Shown one piece after another: positions 1-8,258 of a stretch of 56,498 nt of DNA. The number at the start of each line of letters is the position of its first letter. Position 1 is the first letter of the stretch. Under the pieces are notes generated by a model. It did not search any database, had not been told where the DNA came from, and saw only the letters and a program-made list of their open reading frames with translations. This DNA is from an uncultured Prevotellaceae bacterium (GTDB lineage: Bacteria; Bacteroidota; Bacteroidia; Bacteroidales; Bacteroidaceae). The position numbers and the translations under genes were made by a program. The stretch is from positions 1 to 56,498 of the forward strand of contig CAMJFC010000013.1 of assembly GCA_946404865.1 (NCBI GenBank), read 5' to 3'.

Positions 1-78
1 GTAACTCATTGATTTTTAGACGATTAAATGTATTATTAACTAAGTATTGTTTAAAAAAAATTCTAAAAATAAAAAAAA

Positions 79-1071
79 ATGATGTTGAAAGAGGAATGGT
101 TGCAAAAGGGTTATATTGACGAACCCATACCCGAAGGCGTAGATGTGAATCAAGAAATACGCAAAATGTGTGAAGAGAAAGATGCCATTATCTTGGCACA
201 CTATTACACACAAGGTGAGATACAAAACATAGCTGACTTTATCGGCGACTCCTTAGCGTTGGCACAAAAAGCGGCACAGACTGATGCTAAAATTATCGTC
301 ATGTGCGGAGTACATTTCATGGCAGAAACCAACAAAATACTCTGCCCAGACAAGAAAGTACTTGTGCCCGACTTAAACGCGGGTTGTTCATTGGCTGATT
401 CCTGCCGTGCCGATGATTTGAAAAAATACAAGGAGGAGCATCCCGGTTATCAGGTGGTGAGCTATGTCAATACCACGGCAGCTGTGAAAGCACTTACCGA
501 CATGGTGGTCACTTCTGGTAATGCTAAGAAAATCGTCGATACCTTCCCGAAGGATGCCAAACTCATTTTCGGTCCCGACTATAACCTCGGCAGTTATATC
601 AATTCCGTCACCGGACGTGAAATGCTGCTGTGGAACGGTGGATGCCATGTGCATGAGCGTTTCTCGGTGGATGAAATTGTCAAACTCAAGAAAGAGCATC
701 CCGAAGCCCTGGTGCTGGCTCATCCGGAGTGTAAAGGACCAGTGTTGGCCATCGCCGATGTGGTGGGTAGTACGGCAGTCATTCTGAAATATGCGATTGA
801 GAGCGATTGTAAGGAGTTTATCGTGGCCACCGAGGCAGGTATTCTGCATGAGATGCAACGTAAATGTGAGGGAAAGACATTCTATCCTGTGCCGCCAGAG
901 ATTTCTGAGGGTGGGGTAGGGTGCAGTTGCAATGAATGCGAATATATGAAAATGAACACCCTCCAAAAGATATACAACACCCTGAAATATGAATGGCCTG
1001 AGGTGGATGTGGCACCCGATGTGGCCCGCGAGGCCGTCAAACCCATCAACAGGATGTTGGAATTGAGTTGA
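79..1071 (+). CDS. nadA: Quinolinate synthase NadA
   Basis: Condenses iminoaspartate with dihydroxyacetone phosphate to quinolinate in de novo NAD synthesis; a cytosolic 4Fe-4S enzyme. The 330-residue product matches the usual family length. The substrate motif HYYTQGEIQNIADFIGDS is near residue 41, and the three cluster ligands can be placed at C103 (AGCSLADSC), C189 (GGCHVHE) and C287 (CEYMKMN). Two ATGs are adjacent (79 and 82) and either could start. The upstream 78 bases are A/T-rich with no clear promoter. No nadB or nadC is visible beside it. The next gene, CapA-like, follows after 106 bp that include a pyrimidine-rich array. Identification is from conserved motifs and is secure. Confidence 0.96.
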   Translation: MMLKEEWLQKGYIDEPIPEGVDVNQEIRKMCEEKDAIILAHYYTQGEIQNIADFIGDSLALAQKAAQTDAKIIVMCGVHFMAETNKILCPDKKVLVPDLNAGCSLADSCRADDLKKYKEEHPGYQVVSYVNTTAAVKALTDMVVTSGNAKKIVDTFPKDAKLIFGPDYNLGSYINSVTGREMLLWNGGCHVHERFSVDEIVKLKKEHPEALVLAHPECKGPVLAIADVVGSTAVILKYAIESDCKEFIVATEAGILHEMQRKCEGKTFYPVPPEISEGGVGCSCNECEYMKMNTLQKIYNTLKYEWPEVDVAPDVAREAVKPINRMLELS

Positions 1072-1115
1072 AAGCAACATCCCATCTTGGAGATGAAAAC
1101 CTAATTCGTTTATTT

Positions 1116-1175
1116 TTTTTACTTCTTTACATTTTTATTTTTTTACTCTTTTACTTCTTTACTTTTTTACTTTTA
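1116..1175 (+). repeat. Pyrimidine-rich period-8 array
   Basis: Imperfect eight-base units of the type TTCTTTAC / TTTTTTAC run up to three bases before the ATG of the CapA-like gene. The unit is one of several short-period spacer families in this window. The reverse-sense analogue, GTAAAAAA, follows the GT9 gene near 22632. Confidence 0.6.
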
Positions 1176-1177
1176 AC

Positions 1178-2284
1178 ATGAATTATTTCTTTATATCCAT
1201 ATTTATTGCTGTTTCTGCCTCATGCACATCTTCAGAGATGAAAAAGGCTGACAATGTGAGTGATGATATACAGAAAGCACAAGAAGAACAAGTGACGGAA
1301 CATCGCCAGAATATGCCTGACACCATCACTATCGCCATGTGCGGCGATATCATGATGGGCACTACTTTCCCTACCGTCCAACTGCCGCCTAATGACGGAA
1401 AAGATTTGTTCAAAGACACTAAAGCCATTACACAGGCTGCTGACATTGCATTGGGTAATCTCGAGGGGGCTATGAGTGACGAAGGAGCATCACGCAAAGG
1501 CAACGGACCTAATACATACGCTTTCCGCATGCCTGAACGTTTCGCTCCGCTGCTCACCGATGCTGGCTACGACTATTTGTGTATGGCCAACAACCATGCG
1601 AAGGATTTTGGCGACATTGGTATTGCCAATACAGAGAAATGTCTTGACAAAGAGGGAATTAAATACTCTGGCATTGAAGGAAGGAAAGAGTCGGCGGTTG
1701 TGGAACTCAATGGTGTGCGCTATGGCATCTGTGCCTTCGGACATAATCAATATACACTGAAACACAAGGATTTGAAGACGGTCAAACGCATTATTGATGA
1801 TTTAAAATCGAAGTCAGACATCGTCATCGTCACCTTCCATGGTGGTGCTGAGGGAAGAACTAAGAATCATCTGCCTTATGGTACAGAGGTATTCTTGGGT
1901 GAAGACCGTGGTTCATTACGTGAGTTTGCCCATTTCTGCATTGATAATGGTGCCGATGTGGTGTTCGGTCACGGACCGCATGTGGTGCGTGCCATGGAGA
2001 TTTACAACAATCATTTCATAGCTTATAGTCTTGGCAATTTTTGTACACCCTACGGCATGAGTCTGTCGGGCATTTCGGCCTATTCACCTGTGGTAGAAAT
2101 CAAAATTAACTCACAGGGTGAGTTCATCGAGGGACAGATTCATTCTTTCTTGCAGACCAAAGGTGTAGGACCTCGTAAAGACTCCTCCAATTCGGTGGCA
2201 CGCGAAATTAAACAACTCACAGAGAGCGACATCAAAGGCAGTCCCATCCGCATCAGTGCCAACGGGAAAATTACGAAAGAATAG
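1178..2284 (+). CDS. CapA-family metallophosphatase-like lipoprotein
   Basis: A 368-residue member of the CapA/PgsA family (calcineurin-like fold). Members take part in poly-gamma-glutamate capsule synthesis or are of unknown substrate. The N-terminus MNYFFISIFIAVSASC is a lipoprotein signal with the lipidated Cys at about residue 16, so it is probably exported and anchored in a membrane. Family motifs seen in order: CGDIMMG, GNLEGA, ANNHAKDFGD, FHGGAE, FGHGPHVVR and YSLGNF. No other capsule (capB/capC) gene lies beside it, so a capsule role cannot be inferred. It follows nadA in the same direction, with a repeat array between them. Confidence 0.88.
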   Translation: MNYFFISIFIAVSASCTSSEMKKADNVSDDIQKAQEEQVTEHRQNMPDTITIAMCGDIMMGTTFPTVQLPPNDGKDLFKDTKAITQAADIALGNLEGAMSDEGASRKGNGPNTYAFRMPERFAPLLTDAGYDYLCMANNHAKDFGDIGIANTEKCLDKEGIKYSGIEGRKESAVVELNGVRYGICAFGHNQYTLKHKDLKTVKRIIDDLKSKSDIVIVTFHGGAEGRTKNHLPYGTEVFLGEDRGSLREFAHFCIDNGADVVFGHGPHVVRAMEIYNNHFIAYSLGNFCTPYGMSLSGISAYSPVVEIKINSQGEFIEGQIHSFLQTKGVGPRKDSSNSVAREIKQLTESDIKGSPIRISANGKITKE

Positions 2285-2356
2285 AGTATTTACTTTATTT
2301 ATCTACATAATAGAATTTTATATCTATCAAAATTATTTATTTTCGAATTATTAATA

Positions 2357-2364
2357 TACCTTTG
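2357..2364 (+). promoter_or_regulatory. Bacteroidetes-type -7 box
   Basis: TACCTTTG followed by CA fits the TAnnTTTG consensus, 120 bp before the BspA-like ATG. A clean -33 TTTG is not seen at the expected distance (only TTTTC). Confidence 0.45.
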
Positions 2365-2483
2365 CATATTCAAGCGTATATAGACAGTCATAATTTGATT
2401 GTTAATATACTAATACATTGAAAATCAATATATTATAAGAATATACTGATTAAACAAGTTGAAAAATAGCATTAAAGGTGTAT

Positions 2484-4238
2484 ATGAGAAAATTTTTAAT
2501 TTTATGTTTTTTGCTTTGCATCTGTATGCAAACAATGGCGTATGAATGGGTAGATAATTCTGGTATGTCATGGACCTTTGATCTTGAAGGTTCTAACGCT
2601 ATAAATATTCAACCTACCAACAGGGACAATGTCTCTGGCACAGTGACTATTCCCGCAAAGGTTTATCTATGGGGTAATGAATATTCTGTTTTTAACATCG
2701 CTCCGCATGCGTTTGCCAGTTGCACAGGTCTCAATCAGTTGATTATTTCCGATGGCGTGGAAGAAATCAGTTCTGGTGCGTTCTACGGATGTCCTTATAT
2801 GACCAGCATTAAAATACCTTCGAGTGTGAATAGAATCAAATATGAGGCGTTTTATTGCAATTATGCGTTATCAAAAGTGATTATTTCCGATATTGCCGCA
2901 TGGTGTAATATCAATTTTGATGATAATGCCAACCCTTTGAGTTATGCCCATCATCTTTATCTCTATAATGAATACAATGAAGTCACGAATTTGACTATCC
3001 CTTCAAGTGTGACCAGTATCAGCAGTTATGCGTTTCATGACTGTGAAGGACTGACGAGAGTAACCATTCCTTCTCAAGTGACAAGTATTGGTGAAGAGGC
3101 TTTTAATGGTTGCACCAATTTGGCCAATGTTACCATTTCTGAAAGCGTAACAAGTGTTGGCGAGGAAGCGTTTACCAATACGCCATTCTTCAATAATCTG
3201 TCAGGTTTGGTTTATTTGGGTAAGGTGGCGTATAAATATGTGGGTACCATGCCCGCTAATACGGAAATCGTTGTCAATGATGGCACGGTGGCGATAGGGC
3301 CTTGTGCATTCAGATTTTGTACCAATTTGAAAACTGTTACCCTGCCTGAAAGTTTGACGACGATTGAAGAGCGGGCGTTTAATGGTTGCACGGGATTGAC
3401 TGCCATTACCATTCCTGAGAGTGTGACGAGCATCGGTAAATTTGCTTTCTTAGATGCTGGTTTGACAGAAGTGACTATCCCTGAAGGTGTGACTACTATT
3501 TCTGCAAGTGCGTTCTCCAAAAACGCCAATTTGACGAGTGTGAACCTTCCCGAAAGAGTGGAAATCATAGATGCCAGAGCATTTAATGAGTGTGGTGCTT
3601 TGACTGCCGTCAATATTCCCTCTACGGTGACAAGCATCGGTGAGGAGGCGTTCTATGGATGTGGTAGTTTGACAAACTTGGTGATTCCTGGCAGTGTGGA
3701 ATATATTGGTCGGTCTGCTTTTGAGGAATGTACCGGTTTGAAGGATTTGGAAATGCTTGAAGGTGTGACGACCCTCGACGAATATGCTTTCTATGCATGT
3801 AGGAACTTGGAAAGTGCAGTTATCCCGGCGAGCGTTACGACCATCAATCATTGTGCATTTAGACAGTGCACCAATCTGACAAAGGTTTACAACTTCAGTT
3901 CTGTGCCGCAAACAATCACTGAAAAAGAGTTTTCTGTCTATGGCGATGCTACGCTTTATGTGATGGATGAATATGTGAATGACTACATGACGTCTGATGT
4001 TTGGAAAAATTTCAATATTGTAGGAATAAAGAAAGGTGACGTGAACGCTGACGGCAAGGTGAACGTGTCTGACTTCATCGCCACTGGTTCCTATATTTTG
4101 GGACGCACCATCACACCGTTCATCTTCAAGGCAGCAGACCTTGACGGCGACAATCAAATCAGGGTGGGCGACTTCATTGGCATCGGCAACATCATCCTAC
4201 ACAGCAATGAAGCTGACGGTGTTGATTTTGTCAATTGA
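2484..4238 (+). CDS. BspA-like leucine-rich-repeat surface protein with dockerin-like tail
   Basis: A secreted protein of 584 residues from the ATG at 2484 (an in-frame GTG lies two codons earlier). The signal peptide MRKFLILCFLLCICMQTMA is followed by about 15 copies of the BspA/TpLRR (LRR_5) repeat, with the pattern LTxVTIPxxVTSIGxxAFxGC. The end is a pair of calcium-loop-like dockerin segments, GDVNADGKVNVSDF and ADLDGDNQIRVGDF. BspA-like repeats are associated with adhesion and coaggregation in oral and gut Bacteroidetes. The tail is nearly the same as that of the protein at 33983-36526, so the two are paralogues. The stop overlaps the convergent PorZ-like gene by 8 bp. Confidence 0.9.
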   Translation: MRKFLILCFLLCICMQTMAYEWVDNSGMSWTFDLEGSNAINIQPTNRDNVSGTVTIPAKVYLWGNEYSVFNIAPHAFASCTGLNQLIISDGVEEISSGAFYGCPYMTSIKIPSSVNRIKYEAFYCNYALSKVIISDIAAWCNINFDDNANPLSYAHHLYLYNEYNEVTNLTIPSSVTSISSYAFHDCEGLTRVTIPSQVTSIGEEAFNGCTNLANVTISESVTSVGEEAFTNTPFFNNLSGLVYLGKVAYKYVGTMPANTEIVVNDGTVAIGPCAFRFCTNLKTVTLPESLTTIEERAFNGCTGLTAITIPESVTSIGKFAFLDAGLTEVTIPEGVTTISASAFSKNANLTSVNLPERVEIIDARAFNECGALTAVNIPSTVTSIGEEAFYGCGSLTNLVIPGSVEYIGRSAFEECTGLKDLEMLEGVTTLDEYAFYACRNLESAVIPASVTTINHCAFRQCTNLTKVYNFSSVPQTITEKEFSVYGDATLYVMDEYVNDYMTSDVWKNFNIVGIKKGDVNADGKVNVSDFIATGSYILGRTITPFIFKAADLDGDNQIRVGDFIGIGNIILHSNEADGVDFVN

Positions 4239-6543
4239 CAATGGCAATCTTGCAGACAGTGCCTTTTTTACCGTCGGCAGTGGCGGTGTGAACCATATAG
4301 ACACCTGAAGCCACACGATGGCCGTTGAGGTCGGTGCCGTCCCAGGTGAAAGAACCGCCATTGCTTCGCCCCTGAGCCACTAACACACCATTGGTGGTTG
4401 TAATCTTCACATCAGCGTTATACGACAGTCCTACGACCGTTATAGGGCCTGTATAGCCAGGTTCTACAGGGTTGGGATAAGCATACACATTGTCGCTTGT
4501 CATTTCTTCATTCGCTTCAGTGGCATTACTAAGATAAGAGCACAATCCTTTATCAGTGGCGATAAACACCTCGCCCGATTGGGGATTGATTGTAATCGAC
4601 TCAATGTGATTTGACAGTAATTCACTGTTGTCAGCGAGGAAATGTTGTTCTTGTACGTAATTATCGGCACTGACCAGATAGACACCATTGTTGCTGGTGC
4701 CTATCCATTTCCGGTTGGCACCATCCAAAGCCATGCAAGTCACATCTACACCACTTAACAGATAGTCGGCATAATTGGTTCCGTCGTTGCGTGGCACTTT
4801 GATTTGTTGCAGCACTTGTTTGTCACCCGTATTGACATCTTTGCTGTTGATGACAAACAGTCCGGCATTGGTTCCCAACCAAATGTTACCCTCTTTGTCT
4901 TCATTGACAAATCTCATAAAGTCTATTTGATAATTGGTGCCGTCTTGGTTGGTGAAATTATCATATATGATTGCGCTGTTTTGGCGCATGTCGATGCAGA
5001 GAGCAGAACATACATTGGTGTTGATCATCCAGATGAGTCCACGGCTGTCTATCATCATATTTTTCAGATAATTCATATATTGCGCTTCGTCAGCAGTGAA
5101 AACATCATTCAGTTTCGTCATCTCACCATTGGTATTCAATTGGAAAATATTACCTGTTTTCGACTGACTGTTGGCTATCCATAGATTACCATTGGCATCA
5201 TATTTGATGCCCAGCACAAGTGTATAGTTTTTTTGTGCACTGATGGGAAAAGAATTGTCGAGAGCGCTGCCTAAAAGACTGTTTTCAATATTGTATTCCC
5301 TCACAAACTGTCCGTTATTAAACTCATAGAGTCCGCTTTTTCCACCGGCCATGATTTGAGAGGGGTTTTTGGGGTTCACGTCAATACAATTGATGTCTGT
5401 AAAATCATGTTGTGTCTTTTCTGCCACATCCTCACCGAAGAAAGACCATTCACCGTCACTGTCCATGGTTTGTATCAGTCCCGGTCGTAGTAGTTCCACG
5501 GTAAACCCGAAGTTGCCTGGCACAGTATATAGTTTTTGATTGGTCCATCTGATGAAACAAAAATCATTATTTTTGGGTCCGTCGGGGTTAATATGCGTCT
5601 TAATAGGTGTCACAGTAGTGATGGCAGGCAGTGTTTTCTCTTCATCAATAGAAAAAGAGAAAAGACGTTGGTCATCGGATTGATCTCCCCAGAAGCATTT
5701 ATTTTGTGTGTCGTAGGCGATATAGTTGTGTTTGTTGGTCAGGTCATAGACCAACACATTTCGTTGCTCATCGGGCAAATAAATGTATTTATCGGTGCCA
5801 ATAATCAACTGTTCACCGTCGGTGTAGGTATAACTCATATAGGTGGTGGTAAGTCGTTGCCACGATTCTTTCGCCACTTGGTAATAAAGGTTTCCGTTAT
5901 CCACCGCATAGAGTTGTTTTCCTACGTGTCCCAAAACATAGGCTTTGATGTCACTCTCTTTTTTCCATTCGTTTTTATCAATCAGATTATGAGTGATGTC
6001 AGCACTGATGATACCATTGTCGGTGATTGCGTATATCCATCCTTGATGAATGTCGCTGGATAGAATATTCAATCCTAAGTTGTACGTTTCGCTAATTTCA
6101 GCTTTGGCCACATTCACTTTGACGATGCCGAAATTGGTATTCAAGTAAGCATAATCACCATCAATCATGATGCTGTTCACGTTCTTTCCACTGATAGTTT
6201 TGGTATAGAACGATGAGATGTTGGTGATATTGCCCTGTTGGTCTAACAGGTCAATATTTTGATTTTCATAAACGATGACGAGTCTTTTGGCACTTTTGCA
6301 GTATGCGATGTGTGTGATGCCGCAATCGCTCAGCCCGTTCATCTTATGGTAGGTAGTGATACTCTCGTCATGGGTGTTGTATGCGTAGAGAAATTGGCTG
6401 CTCAGCACATAGATATAGTTTCCGGCAGGTTGAATATTGGTGATATGTCCGTATGCCGGAAAGCAGTTCCATGTGCCGATGTTGGCAGCTCGCACAGCGA
6501 GTGCCCAAAAGAGGGTCAGCAAAATAAAAGAATATTTTTTCAT
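4231..6543 (-). CDS. porZ: PorZ-like type IX secretion component (beta-propeller, C-terminal sorting domain)
   Basis: A 770-residue exported protein with signal peptide MKKYSFILLTLFWALAVRA and a double beta-propeller N-terminal region containing repeated sensor-propeller segments (for example GNLWIANSQ, GLIWMINTN, GNIWLGTNAGLF and RKWIGTSNNGVYLV). The C-terminal domain, starting near VYAYPNPVEPGYTGPI and ending KGTVCKIAIVN, looks like a type A T9SS sorting domain. Length and layout match PorZ of Porphyromonas, which helps attach A-LPS to T9SS cargo. It is the last gene of leuS-yitT-rdgB-porZ, 57 bp after rdgB. Its stop overlaps the convergent BspA gene. The symbol is by similarity of architecture; other two-component-propeller proteins are the alternative. 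Confidence 0.82.
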   Translation of the reverse strand: MKKYSFILLTLFWALAVRAANIGTWNCFPAYGHITNIQPAGNYIYVLSSQFLYAYNTHDESITTYHKMNGLSDCGITHIAYCKSAKRLVIVYENQNIDLLDQQGNITNISSFYTKTISGKNVNSIMIDGDYAYLNTNFGIVKVNVAKAEISETYNLGLNILSSDIHQGWIYAITDNGIISADITHNLIDKNEWKKESDIKAYVLGHVGKQLYAVDNGNLYYQVAKESWQRLTTTYMSYTYTDGEQLIIGTDKYIYLPDEQRNVLVYDLTNKHNYIAYDTQNKCFWGDQSDDQRLFSFSIDEEKTLPAITTVTPIKTHINPDGPKNNDFCFIRWTNQKLYTVPGNFGFTVELLRPGLIQTMDSDGEWSFFGEDVAEKTQHDFTDINCIDVNPKNPSQIMAGGKSGLYEFNNGQFVREYNIENSLLGSALDNSFPISAQKNYTLVLGIKYDANGNLWIANSQSKTGNIFQLNTNGEMTKLNDVFTADEAQYMNYLKNMMIDSRGLIWMINTNVCSALCIDMRQNSAIIYDNFTNQDGTNYQIDFMRFVNEDKEGNIWLGTNAGLFVINSKDVNTGDKQVLQQIKVPRNDGTNYADYLLSGVDVTCMALDGANRKWIGTSNNGVYLVSADNYVQEQHFLADNSELLSNHIESITINPQSGEVFIATDKGLCSYLSNATEANEEMTSDNVYAYPNPVEPGYTGPITVVGLSYNADVKITTTNGVLVAQGRSNGGSFTWDGTDLNGHRVASGVYMVHTATADGKKGTVCKIAIVN

Positions 6544-6600
6544 TGCTATGTTGATATATACTCGCTGTTCTTTTTATGTACTTATTGTCGCTCGTTGTTA

Positions 6601-7182
6601 TTATCTCAAATATTCTGCCAATTTCTTGACGGCACGGGCGCGGTGTGAGATGGTGTTTTTGATGTCCATGCCCAATTCGGCAAACGTTTGTTGATAGCCT
6701 TCGGGTTGAAAAATAGGGTCGTAACCGAATCCCTCAGTACCTTTGCGCTCATGGATGATAGTGCCATTGACAATACCTTCAAAGAGGTGTTGAGTCACTT
6801 CACCGTCATTCACTTCTAATAACGCTATTACAGTGCGAAATCTTGCCTTGCGATTGTTATTTTCTCCTAATTCAGCCAATAATTTTGTCATATTGGCTTC
6901 GCTGTCGTGACCTTTACCTGCATACCGGGCGGAATAAATGCCGGGAGCACCACCGAGTGCATCCACTTCCAGTCCGGTGTCGTCAGCAAAGCAGCTCATG
7001 CCATAGTGCTCCACAATATACTGTGCTTTAAGCAAGGCATTTCCTTCCAAGGTGTCGGCTGTTTCGGGAATGTCATCATGGCATCCAATATCGTTCAGTG
7101 ACAGAATATCAAACTGTTCTCCCAGTATGTCACGTATCTCTGAGAGTTTATGTTGGTTGTTGGTTGCAAAAACTATTTTCAT
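6601..7182 (-). CDS. rdgB: Non-canonical purine NTP pyrophosphatase (RdgB/HAM1)
   Basis: Hydrolyses dITP, ITP and XTP to the monophosphates and so cleans the nucleotide pool. The 193 residues are the usual length. The start [16 protein letters not shown] is the family nucleotide loop; [24 protein letters not shown] and GFGYDPIF are both present, as is the C-terminal [10 protein letters not shown]. It lies between yitT and porZ in the same direction. A 146-bp spacer separates it from yitT and is largely a TAAGRGG array. Confidence 0.95.
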   Translation of the reverse strand: MKIVFATNNQHKLSEIRDILGEQFDILSLNDIGCHDDIPETADTLEGNALLKAQYIVEHYGMSCFADDTGLEVDALGGAPGIYSARYAGKGHDSEANMTKLLAELGENNNRKARFRTVIALLEVNDGEVTQHLFEGIVNGTIIHERKGTEGFGYDPIFQPEGYQQTFAELGMDIKNTISHRARAVKKLAEYLR

Positions 7183-7186
7183 TGTT

Positions 7187-7331
7187 TTTTAGTTTAGGTT
7201 TTTTATATGGTTTATGGTTTAGTGTTCTAAGCACATCTCTAACCCCTTACCCCTAAAACATATCTCTTACCCCTTACCTCTAACCTCATACCCCTTATCT
7301 CTTACCTCTCACCTCTTACCTCTTACCCCTA
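7187..7331 (-). repeat. TAAGRGG heptamer array, anchored on the yitT stop
   Basis: On the sense (minus) strand the array begins at the TAG stop of yitT and continues as seven-base units of the type GGGGTAA / GAGGTAA, with some variants. It then decays into GGTTTA-rich sequence up to the rdgB start. The same unit follows stop codons at 46417, 48595 and 52638. Confidence 0.75.
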
Positions 7332-8246
7332 AGATAATTTCTTCACTTTCATTTCTTCAAACCCTTCGCCATAGACACCGATGACGAGACTCTGACTGAC
7401 AAAGGCTTGTGGGTCGATGGTTTTGATGAGGCGGAAAATCATCACGCTCTCATTCTTTTTGGCGAGGATACAAAGCACTTTGCGTTCTTGTCCGGTGTAC
7501 CATCCATGTGCATCGAGGATGGTCACACCATGGTTCATTTTCGTGCCGATATGATAGGCTATCTCCTGCCATTTCTCGGAGAATATCATAAACTGCACCG
7601 ACTGCCGTTGCCGGTTCATGATGAAATCGAGCATAAAGTTCTCGATAATCATCGTACAAAAACCAAATACTATCATCTGAGCACGGTCAATGTATGTGCC
7701 GAACTGGGGGATGAAAAAACAGCTGCCGATGATGATGAAATCGACGAAGATGAGAACGGTGCCGAGCGAAATATTATGAAACTTATTCACCGAAGCAGCG
7801 ATGATGTCGGTGCCGCCGGTACTGCCGTTGTTGAGAAAGACAATGCCCAGCGCACTGCCCGTCATGATACACCCGATGACAAGTGACATGAAGTTCTGTC
7901 CCTCGCCCAGTATCTTCACCATATTTCCTTGTTCATCCACGGGCACTGCCTCGCGCATCACTTCCAAGAGGAAGGTGAGCATCAGAATGGCATAGATGGT
8001 CTTGACCAGGAATTTCCATCCTAAAATTTTCAAACCGATGCCCAACAATGCCGCATTCACCAGAAAATAGGTGTATGAGTTGGGGAAGGAGGTGGCATAA
8101 TAGACGATAGCAGAGATACCCGCCACACCACCTGTCACTATCTCGTAAGGCATCAGGAAAAAAGTGAAGCCAAACGAGTATAGTAACAGTCCGAAGGTGA
8201 TACCCAGATAGTCTTTTCCTTCTGTCAAAAGTACCTTTCTGGTCAT
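7329..8246 (-). CDS. YitT-family membrane protein (DUF2179)
   Basis: A 305-residue integral membrane protein with five or six hydrophobic segments in the first 200 residues (for example YLGITFGLLLYSFGFTFFLM and MSLVIGCIMTGSALGIVFL), the family motif GGVAGISAI, and a soluble C-terminal DUF2179 domain containing HGVTILDAHGWYTGQ and KKNESVMIFRLIKTIDP. The family is of unknown function; transport or regulation has been suggested. It starts 12 bp after the leuS stop, so the two are likely co-transcribed. Confidence 0.9.
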   Translation of the reverse strand: MTRKVLLTEGKDYLGITFGLLLYSFGFTFFLMPYEIVTGGVAGISAIVYYATSFPNSYTYFLVNAALLGIGLKILGWKFLVKTIYAILMLTFLLEVMREAVPVDEQGNMVKILGEGQNFMSLVIGCIMTGSALGIVFLNNGSTGGTDIIAASVNKFHNISLGTVLIFVDFIIIGSCFFIPQFGTYIDRAQMIVFGFCTMIIENFMLDFIMNRQRQSVQFMIFSEKWQEIAYHIGTKMNHGVTILDAHGWYTGQERKVLCILAKKNESVMIFRLIKTIDPQAFVSQSLVIGVYGEGFEEMKVKKLS

Positions 8247-8258
8247 AAGATTTAAGGT

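Noticed and set aside
1052..1082. Eight-bp inverted repeat across the nadA stop codon as a terminator
   Set aside because: Short stem, 15-base loop and no immediate T-run. The later T-rich DNA is part of a repeat array.
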